15,799 nucleotides of DNA from Conidiobolus incongruus B7586 (taxonomy: Eukaryota; Entomophthoromycota; Entomophthoromycetes; Entomophthorales; Conidiobolaceae): assembly GCA_000697335.1 (NCBI GenBank), contig JNEM01010025.1, forward strand, positions 1 through 15,799, read 5' to 3'. Shown here one piece after another: positions 1 to 9,826 of this stretch (its first letter is position 1; each line of letters begins with the position of its first letter). Position numbers and translations under genes: made by a program. A model generated the notes under the pieces. That model was not told the DNA's origin and did not search any database. It saw nothing but the letters and a program-made list of their open reading frames with translations.

Positions 1-43
1 TAGCTAAACCAATATTATTTCTATTTTAAGCTGACTTTGTCAG

Positions 44-247
44 TCTATAATTGAAGGATACTCTTTGTTCTCTTTATTTTCTTTATTAGATTTTATCCAA
101 ATCCCATATCATTCATTGATTCAATTATTTAAACCCAACAGTGATAAAGATAGAGAAGAAGTTTTTTTTCTTTTGGATATTCTGCTACGACGCCTCAACA
201 GTAAGTTTTCAAACCTACAGTCCCGATACGTTAAAGAGCAGGATTAA
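44..247 (+). CDS. Terminal exon of an unidentified protein gene (5' part outside window)
   Basis: An open frame of 67 codons runs from position 44 to a TAA at 245-247. Just before it is a good fungal intron end: a CTGAC branch-point-like motif at 31-35 followed by a short T-rich stretch and CAG at 41-43. I therefore read this as the last exon of a gene whose earlier exons lie to the left, with the window starting inside an intron. No ATG fits an independent start. The peptide begins SIIEGYSLFSLF, has a charged segment (SDKDREEV) followed by a Leu-rich amphipathic stretch (FFLLDILLRRL), and ends YVKEQD. It looks like the helical C-terminus of a globular protein. I do not recognise the family. 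A GTAAGT...CTACAG string at 201-220 is too short to be an intron. The alternative is a chance ORF in AT-rich DNA, but the codon composition looks more protein-like than the flanks. Confidence 0.45.
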   Translation, partial: SIIEGYSLFSLFSLLDFIQIPYHSLIQLFKPNSDKDREEVFFLLDILLRRLNSKFSNLQSRYVKEQD

Positions 248-1412
248 TAAATAATTTACTAAATCATATTTTGAGTACTTTTCTAACTACGATCTTTATT
301 TATAAAACTTAATATAAAACACAACATAATAATAATTTATAATATTTATATATTTTGTAATCAAAAAATCTCAAGCTTTAATAGAATTTTATTAATAAAA
401 TTCAAGATTGAAAATGATATATCTTGAATATATATTTAAAAAATACTAAATATAATCCATGTTCTATATGTCATAAAAATTTTTATATATAGCAATTAAC
501 AATAACAATAAATATATATTTTATAAATTCATGTTATTTGGTATTTAGTAGCTTGATATACATTTTCAATAGGGACAATAACTACAATTTAAATGTTGCT
601 TAAAACAGCATCCTGATATATTTTTACCTATTTCAATGAAACATCTGGTGATTGAGACTATTAACTAAGCCGATAAGTAAATATATGTGAGAGAATATTA
701 GACTCAAATATACTAAACGACTATTTAATTAACCAATATTCTTTCTAATTATTATAATCATCTTTAAAAATAAAAATTTTATTATTTGATTAATTTTAAA
801 ATTATGAAAAATATTCTTAATTTTTAAATCGAAGTTAAAAATTGATTCGATTTAATTAGAAATAAAAATTTTTTATACAGAATATAATTCAATATTGGGG
901 GGTTTTGTTGAAATGATGCAATTGTGACGAAAGATGGTATCATTTAATAATTTACACTATCATAATCAAACGAAATGTTTTTGTAAAAAGAATATACAAT
1001 TAATGTAATATTAAGAAATTGCTGATATTATAATAGTTTTTTCATTAAAAAGGTTAAATATACTTTAATCAAAATAATTCAAGACATCTTTGTATTGTTT
1101 GAATATAATAAATAGCCAATAAAATAATGTAAAAAATTGAAGAATATATTTGTATTAGACTATTTAATATATAATTTTTAGGATAGTAAATTTTGTCTAT
1201 TGAATTCTTTTGAGTATAATACCTTGAGTAAATGTATGTATTGTTTAATTATGATTGAGTTTTCATTAGAGATTAAAAATAATTTTTTATATGCTTTGAA
1301 TGTGAGCATATGAGTAGGAAAAGTTTCATTTATGGTGTAATAAAATGTTGGTCACATTTATTAATTAATGTATATATATATATATATCACATCTTAAATG
1401 ACACTTAATATT
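248..1412. other. AT-rich intergenic spacer, no gene seen
   Basis: About 1.2 kb of very AT-rich sequence with stop codons in all frames and no recognisable RNA gene. It includes a short TA run (1371-1387) immediately before the hairpin-rich island. Nothing else can be supported. Confidence 0.7.
1371..1387. repeat. (TA)n microsatellite / TATA-like run
   Basis: A 17-bp uninterrupted TA dinucleotide run. It lies about 28 bp before the first of a series of stem-loops, so it could also serve as a TATA element for a transcript covering them. That role is inference. Confidence 0.6.
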
Positions 1413-1480
1413 TATTTCCATATGAGACTAAAATCATATGGGAAATATGAAAAATGGTTTGTTTAGTGGAGCTAAACCAT
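1413..1480. other. Two adjacent inverted repeats (hairpins)
   Basis: Hairpin 1 has arms at about 1413-1424 and 1435-1447 (TATTTCCATATG against CATATGGGAAATA) with one bulged base and a 10-nt loop. Hairpin 2 pairs 1454-1460 (ATGGTTT) with 1474-1480 (AAACCAT) around a 13-nt loop. They sit directly upstream of the structured island at 1541-1830 and may belong to the same transcript or be promoter-proximal elements. Confidence 0.5.
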
Positions 1481-1540
1481 AATCAATCCATATTTTTCTA
1501 CTGAGTATGTTAATCATTTGAAAAGGGCTATATTATTATA

Positions 1541-1830
1541 AAATGGTTGTGTGAATGTCAAGAGAGTGAGCCCCGTTGTGTTAGAAGATTTACATTTTAA
1601 ATCTCCCGATTGCATAACTGAGAATATGATGATAACAATCTATAGCAGCGCAAGGGAAGCTAGGGCGAACCCATCATGGCCAGATCTTGAGTCGCTAAGA
1701 TTGACTATCTATTTACTAGCTTGGCTTTCCCTCTAATCGTGAGATTAGACACACAACCCAAGAGTTGTGAATGGATCCGAGGACTTGCCCTGAAACTGAA
1801 TGAGAAGAATCGATACTAATATCATTCTTG
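1541..1830 (+). ncRNA. Candidate structured non-coding RNA, family unknown
   Basis: A G+C-richer island in AT-rich spacer, with no convincing protein. GGTTGTGTG at 1545-1553 is the exact reverse complement of CACACAACC at 1750-1758, a 9-bp helix that would close a domain of about 215 nt. Inside it are a stem 1586-1591/1599-1604, a two-part helix AGGGAA+GCTAG (1653-1663) with CTAGC (1716-1720) and TTCCCT (1727-1732), a small GGG-CGAA-CCC loop nested at 1663-1672, and a perfect 7-bp stem 1732-1738/1743-1749 capped by GTGA, a GNRA-type loop on the plus strand. Further on are CACAAC/GTTGTG (1752-1757/1764-1769), which competes with the long-range helix, and AAGAAT/ATTCTT (1805-1810/1824-1829). 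The GNRA loop favours the plus strand. I compared it by memory with U snRNAs, U3, SRP RNA, RNase P/MRP RNA and the TPP riboswitch and found no convincing match. It may instead be a 5' UTR element of the porin gene or a decayed repeat. Confidence 0.35.
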
Positions 1831-2035
1831 TCGGTTGATGTTTCAATTAACACAACCCTTCCTGACATTCATGATAAAATTGAAGGATAATTTGATTATA
1901 CTTATATTAAATTTCATCAAATCAAATTTCATGGGATCGCATTTTTAAAAATAAAGTGATGATAGAATGATGATGACACAGATAATTACTGTTTTGAATT
2001 TATTCAATTAGCATTGTTTTATTTTAAACGATACA

Positions 2036-3001
2036 ATGGCTGTTCCCTACTCAGATGTTAGCAAAGCTGTCAACGATCTTTTAAACAAAGATTACCCTCT
2101 TAACTCTGTCAAGTCCGAATTCAAACTTCGCTCTAGCAATGGCGTTGTAAGTATTTTTATATACTTTACGCTATGATTTCAAAATTAAGTATTATTTCAT
2201 CTATTTAGAACTACACTCTCACTGGTGTCAACAACACCAAATCTGGTCAAGTCAGCACTGAAATTAAGACTGCTTTCAATGACTACAAGAATGGTAACAT
2301 ATATATATATACACATCTTACTAGCATTTTACTCATTCATTCTAGGTTTAACCCTTACTGAAACTTGGAACAACGCTTCCGTTTTTGGCTTGAAAGCTGA
2401 ACTTGACAACAAGATCACCAAAGGTTTGAAAATTGAATTAGACTCTCACTTCAACTTCAACAAGAGCACTTTGGATTCCAAAACTACTGTTTCCTACAAA
2501 GCCCCTGATGTTCATGCTCGTTTATTAGCTAACCTCTTGAACGGCCCTGTCATTACTACTGATGTTGTCGCTGTTAAGAACGGCTTCTTGGCTGGTGCTG
2601 CCGTCGCTTATGACACCAAGTCTTCCAGCGTCACTAGATATGACGCCACCATTGGTTATGCCAACCCCGAATTCGCCTTAACCCTTCATACTGAACAATA
2701 CCTCAACCACTTCAGCGCTGGTTACATCCAAAGGGTCAACTTATCTACCGAATTCGCTACTCGCGTCACCTACAATACCCAAGCTACTGAAAACGTTGTT
2801 GGGGTTGAAATTGGTACCAAACACCAAATTGACCGTGCTACCAGTGTCAAGGCCAAGATCAATAACAGTGGTATTTTGGGATTGGCTCTTTCTCATTCTC
2901 TCCAACCTGGTGTCAAGGTCACTGTCGGTTCCTCCATCGACGTTTCCAAATCTCAAGAAGCTGCTCACAAGTTCGGTCTCCACTTCGTTTTGGAAAAATA
3001 A
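2036..3001 (+). CDS. POR1: Voltage-dependent anion channel (mitochondrial outer-membrane porin), 3 exons
   Basis: This is the beta-barrel channel of the mitochondrial outer membrane, which passes ATP, ADP and other small metabolites. Exons are 2036-2146, 2209-2293 and 2346-3001. The introns, 2147-2208 (62 nt, GTAAGT...TTTAG) and 2294-2345 (52 nt, GTAACA...TCTAG), keep the frame. The product is about 283 residues, the usual VDAC length. Residues 1-21 (MAVPYSDVSKAVNDLLNKDYP) match the fungal porin N-terminal helix that lies in the pore. Strand-rich sequence follows, including GLTLTETWNN and SGILGLALSHSLQPGVKV, and it ends HKFGLHFVLEK like other VDACs. The ATG sits in a good context (acaATGG). 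Codon use is C-ending and unlike the AT-rich flanks, as expected for an abundant protein. The second intron contains a TA run. The fungal identity is strong, but the paralogue (POR1 versus POR2 type) cannot be decided. Confidence 0.95.
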
Positions 3002-4737
3002 CCTGCAAATATTAACTCTATAAATTTGGAAAATGTTTGAACTGTATCGTCATTTTAATCAGATACTGGATAGATTATTTTGTATGTTTTTTAATGATTG
3101 ATATTAGAAATTACTATATTTTGATTAATCATCAAAATAATGTATGGTATTTATATGTGCAGATTTGATAATTAAGATTATATACCTGCTATAAGTATTT
3201 AAAAACATAATATCCTTTTTTTTAAACAACTTGACACTAATTTACAGTTTTATTTTTAATATCTATTGAATATATATATTATCCATTATTCAAAATTAAC
3301 ATTCCCTTCATCATTCAATATTTTTTTTTGCTATTTATCAAATATTTGTCAGGTTCGATACCATTTATATTAATTTATAATTTAATAAGTATAAACAATT
3401 TTATTCTGTCATACTTATGAAAATTACTCTTGAATATTGATATTTACTAAGGCTTAATAACTGTTTTAAATTGTTTAATATAAAATCAATTATTTTTTTT
3501 GAATTATAAAATTCGTTATGTATATTACTATATTATTGTGTAATACATATTAAAAATAAACCTTGATTGATCATTGGTGATTTATATAATTATAAATATA
3601 TTTGAACATTATTTTTAATCTATTTATTGGTATCAGGCAAATCACATATTAATTATTTTAAATCATAATATTCAATAAAATTTATTAATGGAATTATTTT
3701 AATCCTTTACAGTTTGAATTAAAGTGATTATTTCTATTGTATTTCATCTGATTTTATCGATCACCTCAAGCATCGAATTTTATAATGCATATATATTATA
3801 CATTTATAATAATATAGCGCATTCATTATTGAATGATATTGATTTTGTATTTTAAAAAATAAATTCTAATAACTAAATTTCTACATTTATATATTAATAT
3901 TTAAATTTTATTTTAAACTTTTTAAATGTAAAATAAAATTTATATTTATTAAATAATAAAATGATATTTTGCTTTGGTACTAGTGAAATCAAATTGTTTT
4001 TTTCTTTATTGGTGACTGAAATATTGAAGTGATTAAATTGATGCTAATAGTATAAGAATATTAATAATATATGAAATTGAATATAATTTTATCATCTTAA
4101 TCAATAGTTGCAAAGGACAAAGTATTAGCTTTATTGAATTGCGTCTATTTTAGATCATATATAAAAGTGATATAGTTAATTAAAGTAAATGAATTAATTT
4201 TTAAAGTATTGAAGTATTTTATCAAAATTAAAATATGAATTATTGGATCAAATAATGTTGAATTCTGTAATATAGCAAAATATATAAATCAGATCGAAAG
4301 TATTGATAATATCTAATAAAATAGATAAAAAACAATAAGGTGCTAAATTATGTATAAAATTAATTGGAAATAAAGTATATTCATATTCGATACAAGTAAC
4401 GAGTTTTCATCAATATTGGACCCCAAAATGACTAATGTAACTAATAACAAAATACATCGTGTTAGAATAACTATCTTACCACATATTAAAAACATAGATC
4501 CCAAAGTTCAAGGACTTCGAAAATCAGCTTGAAACTTTGTAAATCCTGGACAAGATGAGAGATATACCAATTAGGCAATCGATGTGATTTATTAAACTCT
4601 ATTTAAGAGTATTTAAAAATATTACATTATAAAAAAATGATAATTTGGATGAGTTCAAGGTTAAGATAATACCATTCTGATTAAGATATAATTAATAAAA
4701 AATTTATCTAATTAATTTATGGATATACCTTTTGAGT
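3002..4737. other. Convergent intergenic spacer, AT-rich, no gene seen
   Basis: The 1.7 kb between the 3' ends of the porin gene (+) and the Sec61-beta gene (-). It is extremely AT-rich with no sustained reading frame. A more complex patch at about 4380-4580 carries one good stem-loop (4502-4539). The remainder is featureless to me. Confidence 0.7.
4502..4539. repeat. Inverted repeat / stem-loop in convergent spacer
   Basis: CAAAGTTCAAG at 4502-4512 pairs with CTTGAAACTTTG at 4528-4539, with one extra A in the right arm and a 15-nt loop. It lies about 200 bp past the stop of the Sec61-beta gene. It could be a 3'-end processing or decay structure, or chance. Confidence 0.4.
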
Positions 4738-5010
4738 TTAATTTTGAGCTTTGAAAGCTTTAGTAAGTTTGCCATAAATATGGAGGGCGAATACTGAAGC
4801 AATAAGTACTAAACTTAATACGAGAACGACGACGGGGTCAACCTTCAAACCTGGGGAGTCGTCGGAGTATAAACGTAACATAGATTGCGTACTGGGACCT
4901 TGAGCTTGGTTACCAGTGTTATCTTTGGCGGTGGCTCTCTTACGGATATTACGTCTAGGGCCGGAGAATCCGGGGGGATTGGGAGTAGGTTTACCAGTAG
5001 GAGCAGCCAT
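4738..5010 (-). CDS. SBH1: Sec61 beta subunit of the ER protein translocon (Sbh1/SecG-type)
   Basis: This is the small tail-anchored subunit of the Sec61 channel, which carries nascent secretory proteins into the ER. It is a single exon of 90 residues, the usual family size. A Pro/Gly-rich, basic cytosolic N-terminus (GPRRNIRKRATAKDN, residues 18-32) leads to the family signature MLRLYSDDSPGLKVDP (residues 44-59). A C-terminal transmembrane helix follows (about 59-79, VVVLVLSLVLIASVFALHIYG), then a short basic tail. The signature is close to animal and fungal Sec61-beta, so the assignment is secure. No intron is needed. The gene converges with the porin gene. A CCAAT box on its strand (5184-5188) lies about 175 bp upstream of the start. 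Confidence 0.95.
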   Translation of the reverse strand: MAAPTGKPTPNPPGFSGPRRNIRKRATAKDNTGNQAQGPSTQSMLRLYSDDSPGLKVDPVVVLVLSLVLIASVFALHIYGKLTKAFKAQN

Positions 5011-5576
5011 TTTAATTTTTTATATTTGTTGGATTAATTTTAATAATAATTGAATATAGTTATTGATGACTTTTTAAATGTTGAAATATATGAAATTTGA
5101 ATGGAATTATTGAAGTGTTATGGGATTTTCAATATGAATATTGAAATTTTCATTGAGATGAAATAACTATGTTTCAACTGATGATTGGTTGAATTCATAT
5201 CTCATTTTGGAATTAATCGAATTTTATGACTAGCAAAATTTTGTTTATTATAGAGGACTTGAGATTCTAAGTCATGAGAAAATCCAAGTTTTATTGGGCT
5301 TATTTTGACCAATAGCTTCTTGTCTCAGTCAAAATAATAGTCTTTTCATAATTTATTATTTTTTCATTTTATTTTTTTCAATCAAATCGCTTTCATATCA
5401 TTTGATTCAAAAATATTTAAAGTTTTATGTTTTATGTTTTATTTGAACCAAAAATAGATAAAAATAGGCTCAGATTCAATAAAAAAACAAATCTAAGAAT
5501 AGATGCTACTACATAATATATTAAATAACTAATTATTGATTAATGTATATAAGCTATCTATTGTTTAATGAATATC

Positions 5577-5616
<40 letters not shown>

Positions 5617-6007
5617 TTGTTCAAAATTTGTTATGAATTTATGCTTATTACTATATTTTAAAGCTATAAATAATGATAATTTAAATAATATTACTATTGA
5701 AATATATGCATTGGTTCTAAAATAATTTATTTAAGAAGTATACAGTATTAGATATTGTCAGGATATATTTTTAAAAAGATATAAAAACAAAAACTAATTA
5801 TGTTCCAAAAATAATCAGAATTTAAAAATTTTAAGTATTTTGCAAAATTCAAACTTGGGATTAATCATAATTAAAATTAAAATATATTTAATGTCTATAT
5901 ATATTGAATATAAATTTATTAAAATATAGAAATAGTGTGGGAAAACATTATTTAAGTTTAAAAAGAGTTTGAAAAAGATAGTTCAAGAGAAGATAGATTA
6001 ATAAAGC
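5011..6007. other. Intergenic spacer with CCAAT motif and TA microsatellite
   Basis: About 1 kb between the Sec61-beta start and the 3' end of the secreted-protein gene. The first 200 bp probably hold the Sec61-beta promoter, including ATTGG at 5184-5188 (CCAAT on the minus strand). A short TTTTATG tandem occurs at about 5422-5441, and a TA run at 5581-5614. No gene is visible, and the open frame crossing the TA run is low complexity. Confidence 0.6.
5581..5614. repeat. (TA)17 microsatellite
   Basis: A perfect TA dinucleotide tract of 34 bp in non-coding DNA. It is likely length-polymorphic. Confidence 0.95.
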
Positions 6008-6601
6008 TTAATAGCCTGTATTGTAGCTATCGACATGAGAGTCAACATGGGTGTCTGTATGTCCATAGGTATCATAACCAGCACCATTGCCATAGGTATC
6101 ATAACCAGCTCCGCCATGTACATCATAATTGTTACCGTATCCATAATCGGATCCGTAACCATTCCCGTGGTGAACATCGAAGCCATTGCCATAGCCGTTT
6201 CCATAAGAATCAAAGTCACCACCATATCCATGACCATAGCCATTACCGTAACCAGTACCGTATCCATTGCCATAGCCGTATGGGTGGCCACCACCCAAGA
6301 GACCTCCCAAGAGACCTCCCAAAAGACCGCGATTTCCATATCCATTCCCACCTCCTAACAAGCCACCTAAGAGACCTCTGTTTCTACCTAGTCCATTTCT
6401 GCAATTGCCGACGAGACAGTCGACATCATCGCCAATGGAACCAGGTGCAGTGGTATCGGGGACATTATTTGTGCCCAACGTATCATCAATAGTAGCACCC
6501 AGAGTGTCTCGATTAGCCACACCAGGGCCACCTTGCAATAGTGTCTGAGGAGATGACAATACTACGGAAGCAATCAAAGAAATAGTTGCTAATAATTGCA
6601 T
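6008..6601 (-). CDS. Secreted Gly/Tyr/Asn-rich repetitive protein
   Basis: A single exon of 197 residues. Residues 1-17 (MQLLATISLIASVVLSS) form a clear signal peptide, so the product enters the secretory path. An acidic, Thr-rich segment follows (about 28-60) with a close cysteine pair, C62 and C67 (DCLVGNC). Then come three LLGG/LLGGG repeat blocks (about 77-105) and a long GYG/GNGYG tract (107-165), ending in a His/Asp/Tyr-rich tail (THVDSHVDSYNTGY). The composition resembles Gly-rich cell-wall, adhesive or silk-like proteins and some secreted fungal effectors, but no family can be named. A strong TATA box lies 73 bp upstream, which suggests regulated, possibly stage-specific expression. 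The repeats make other frames look open; the signal peptide, ordered repeats and TATA box support this one. Function is unknown. Confidence 0.85.
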   Translation of the reverse strand: MQLLATISLIASVVLSSPQTLLQGGPGVANRDTLGATIDDTLGTNNVPDTTAPGSIGDDVDCLVGNCRNGLGRNRGLLGGLLGGGNGYGNRGLLGGLLGGLLGGGHPYGYGNGYGTGYGNGYGHGYGGDFDSYGNGYGNGFDVHHGNGYGSDYGYGNNYDVHGGAGYDTYGNGAGYDTYGHTDTHVDSHVDSYNTGY

Positions 6602-6673
6602 ATTTTGTCAAAAGTAAATAAAAAAAAACTTAGAATTAGATTAGTTAATACTATATCAAACCCCAAGACTGTG

Positions 6674-6683
6674 TATTTATATA
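6674..6683 (-). promoter_or_regulatory. TATA box of the Gly-rich secreted protein gene
   Basis: On the minus strand this reads TATATAAATA, a near-ideal TATA element. It is 73 bp upstream of the ATG at 6601, which leaves room for a 5' leader of about 40 nt. Confidence 0.65.
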
Positions 6684-7725
6684 CATAGGTTTAATGATAA
6701 ATGAGAGCTGGTAGTATGACAGCTATGGAGAAAAGCACAAACGAGGGAACTTAGCACACGATGAGTAGCTAATCTCGACAATCCAGAGCTCATTCATTAG
6801 TCGGATTATCGGTCAGGAGATTGGAATGACAAGAAATTCATTGGAGTCAAATGGGGCACTTCCTAATTTATTTATTTTTATTCTCATAGTTCATATGCTC
6901 ATTTTGAGATAATGGAGGTACTAAATTTAAATTGGTAACTGTAAAGTAGTTTATTTTTTTAAATAAATATAATTGAATGAAATTTTGAAAAATAATACTC
7001 TTTGAAATTAAATATTATATTCTCTCATACTTCCTCAAAAAGTTGTTTATAGTATTCTAATTGCAACAATATTTTAAAAATTATTAAAATAATCACCTAC
7101 TAAAAAATACTTAAATTCTATCAAATTTTTCAAAGCAATAATATGAAAATCTCAAACTAAACCCAAATGTGGAGAGAAATCGATTGATTTGGTAAATTTA
7201 TCAGCAGAAAATTTTATTTTCGACTTGTTAGCCAAATATTCTTAAATACTGTATTATAACCGTTGGCAATGTCATAGATACTGTATGAAATCATATAATG
7301 GTTGGATACTCTCCTTTATATCAAACAATATTAAAAAATATTTTGATAAATACTATAGCTTAACATTTTATTGAGTATCAAAAAATCTCCCATAATTTCA
7401 CTCTATTATCACAAGGTGAGAACCATTAACTGATTCAAATATGTTGATATATCTTTCAAATTGGAATTAACGTTCATTTTAAGCATTAGAGATATCCTTA
7501 GAAATTACCTCTTTTATCAGCTGTAATTTTTAATTCAATTGTAGTTGAGCTGATTAGAATGTAACTATCGGTCAAATATATAAAATTCGGATATTATTGA
7601 CAAATGGATACTGAAATGGATAATTCTCAATGAATTTAGAAAATTAGTTATTAAAAGAATTGATTATTTGGAAGGTTTATTCAGTGTTAATTAATTGTTA
7701 TTAATGTAATATCTGGTACTATTCC

Positions 7726-8028
7726 AATTTCGAAGGAAAGACAACTTTCTGGATTAGCTCAAACCCAAAATTAAATTCATAAATTTTCAAGCCAGAATAA
7801 AACTTGTTAGACATTTCGAATTAGAAAATTACTTTTTAAGTACATAACAAATATTTTAATGAATTTATATAAAAAACTTTTATAATAATACTGGTATTCG
7901 TTGAAAATAGTTATTATAATAGATTCTTATAAAAATTAATAATTGTGATAGTTTTACTCTGATTTGATAAATTTTTGATATTGATATTGTGCGCAAGTTA
8001 ATAGAAAAGTTGTCTTTCCCTGGAAATT
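7726..8028. mobile_element. Foldback / MITE-like inverted-repeat element (candidate)
   Basis: The left arm at 7726-7759 and right arm at 7996-8028 are imperfect inverted repeats over about 33 bp. The core GGAAAGACAACTTTCT matches the complement of AGAAAAGTTGTCTTTCC with one indel, and similarity extends on both sides (AATTTC outside, ATTA.CT inside). The roughly 235 bp between the arms are AT-rich and non-coding. Total length of about 300 bp fits a non-autonomous DNA transposon. I see no convincing target-site duplication, so the ends and class are uncertain. A fortuitous inverted repeat is possible but unlikely at this length. Confidence 0.4.
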
Positions 8029-8160
8029 GCTATCTCAAATATATATTAAAAGCTCTCTATTTAATAAATATTTTGATACTAAATTTATTAAATAATATAA
8101 ATTGATGTTAATTCTTTAATAATTGTATATGTTGTAGACTTGAAACAATGTAAATTTATA

Positions 8161-8166
8161 TTTATT
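8161..8166 (-). terminator. Polyadenylation signal AATAAA for the MetAP2 gene
   Basis: The minus strand reads AATAAA about 40 nt after the MetAP2 stop codon, a sensible place for a 3'-end signal. In AT-rich DNA this hexamer also occurs by chance. Confidence 0.45.
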
Positions 8167-8205
8167 AAATTCAATTAAAGGATTGTCAACTATTGAAAAT
8201 AATAA

Positions 8206-9625
<1,420 letters not shown>

Positions 9626-9738
9626 TTTGAAAATTGACTTAAAAAAAGAGTGTGAAATGCGAGAATTTTGGTAATGATATATCAGATACAATTGATTTGT
9701 ATATTATGAATGTTAGAATTCACAAGTTGAGGAGTGAA

Positions 9739-9756
9739 TATTTATAGTAAGATTGG
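9739..9756 (-). promoter_or_regulatory. CCAAT and TATA boxes of the MetAP2 promoter
   Basis: On the minus strand CCAAT (9752-9756) is followed 5 bp later by TATAAATA (9739-9746), which lies about 114 bp before the ATG. The spacing between the two boxes is tighter than usual, so one may be fortuitous. They lie just downstream of the inserted LTR, so the native core promoter appears retained. Confidence 0.45.
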
Positions 9757-9826
9757 TGACTGATTTTCCATATATAGGATAATGAAAATGAAACTAAACA
9801 TTACATTGTATATCCAATCTACAAAA

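Larger units (their letters stand above)
6602..8205. other. Intergenic spacer, promoter region then AT-rich DNA
   Basis: The first 280 bp (to about 6880) are richer in G+C and probably form the upstream control region of the secreted-protein gene, including a CGG-N5-CGG pair at 6802-6812. The rest is AT-rich without genes. It contains the inverted-repeat pair at 7726-7759 and 7996-8028 described separately and the 3' flank of the MetAP2 gene. Confidence 0.6.

Noticed and set aside
201-220. GTAAGT...CTACAG as an intron
   Set aside because: 20 nt is below any plausible spliceosomal intron size, given the 52-62 nt introns seen elsewhere in the window.
1615-1663. TPP riboswitch-like strings (CTGAGA, then GCAGCG and AGGGA)
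   Set aside because: The order is suggestive, but the pyrophosphate-binding helix between them does not match the conserved core, and no thiamine gene follows.
1650-1735. RNase P RNA (AGGGAAGCT resembles the start of human H1 RNA)
   Set aside because: The other universal RNase P blocks, such as the ACAGA-type region, are absent downstream.
1551-1736. Open frame of 61 codons in the hairpin-rich island
   Set aside because: No recognisable motif, no splice or promoter context, and the sequence is better explained by its stem-loops.
2741-2983. Antisense open frame within the porin exon
   Set aside because: It is a shadow of the strongly supported porin coding sequence.
3353-3364. tRNA T-arm-like GGTTCGATACC
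   Set aside because: The upstream sequence is AT-rich, with no A box, no acceptor pairing and no cloverleaf.
5543-5725. Open frame across the TA microsatellite
   Set aside because: The Ile/Tyr repeat is the translation of the TA run; the flanks are non-coding AT-rich DNA.
5998-6358. Met/Val- or Ile/Val-rich open frames overlapping the Gly-rich gene on both strands
   Set aside because: They are low-complexity by-products of the GYG repeat codons and lack a signal peptide or promoter of their own.
9626-9691. Upstream in-frame ATG of MetAP2
   Set aside because: It would add a non-conserved leader (MYLIYHYQN...) and lies closer to the TATA box; the ATG at 9625 gives a normal N-terminus.
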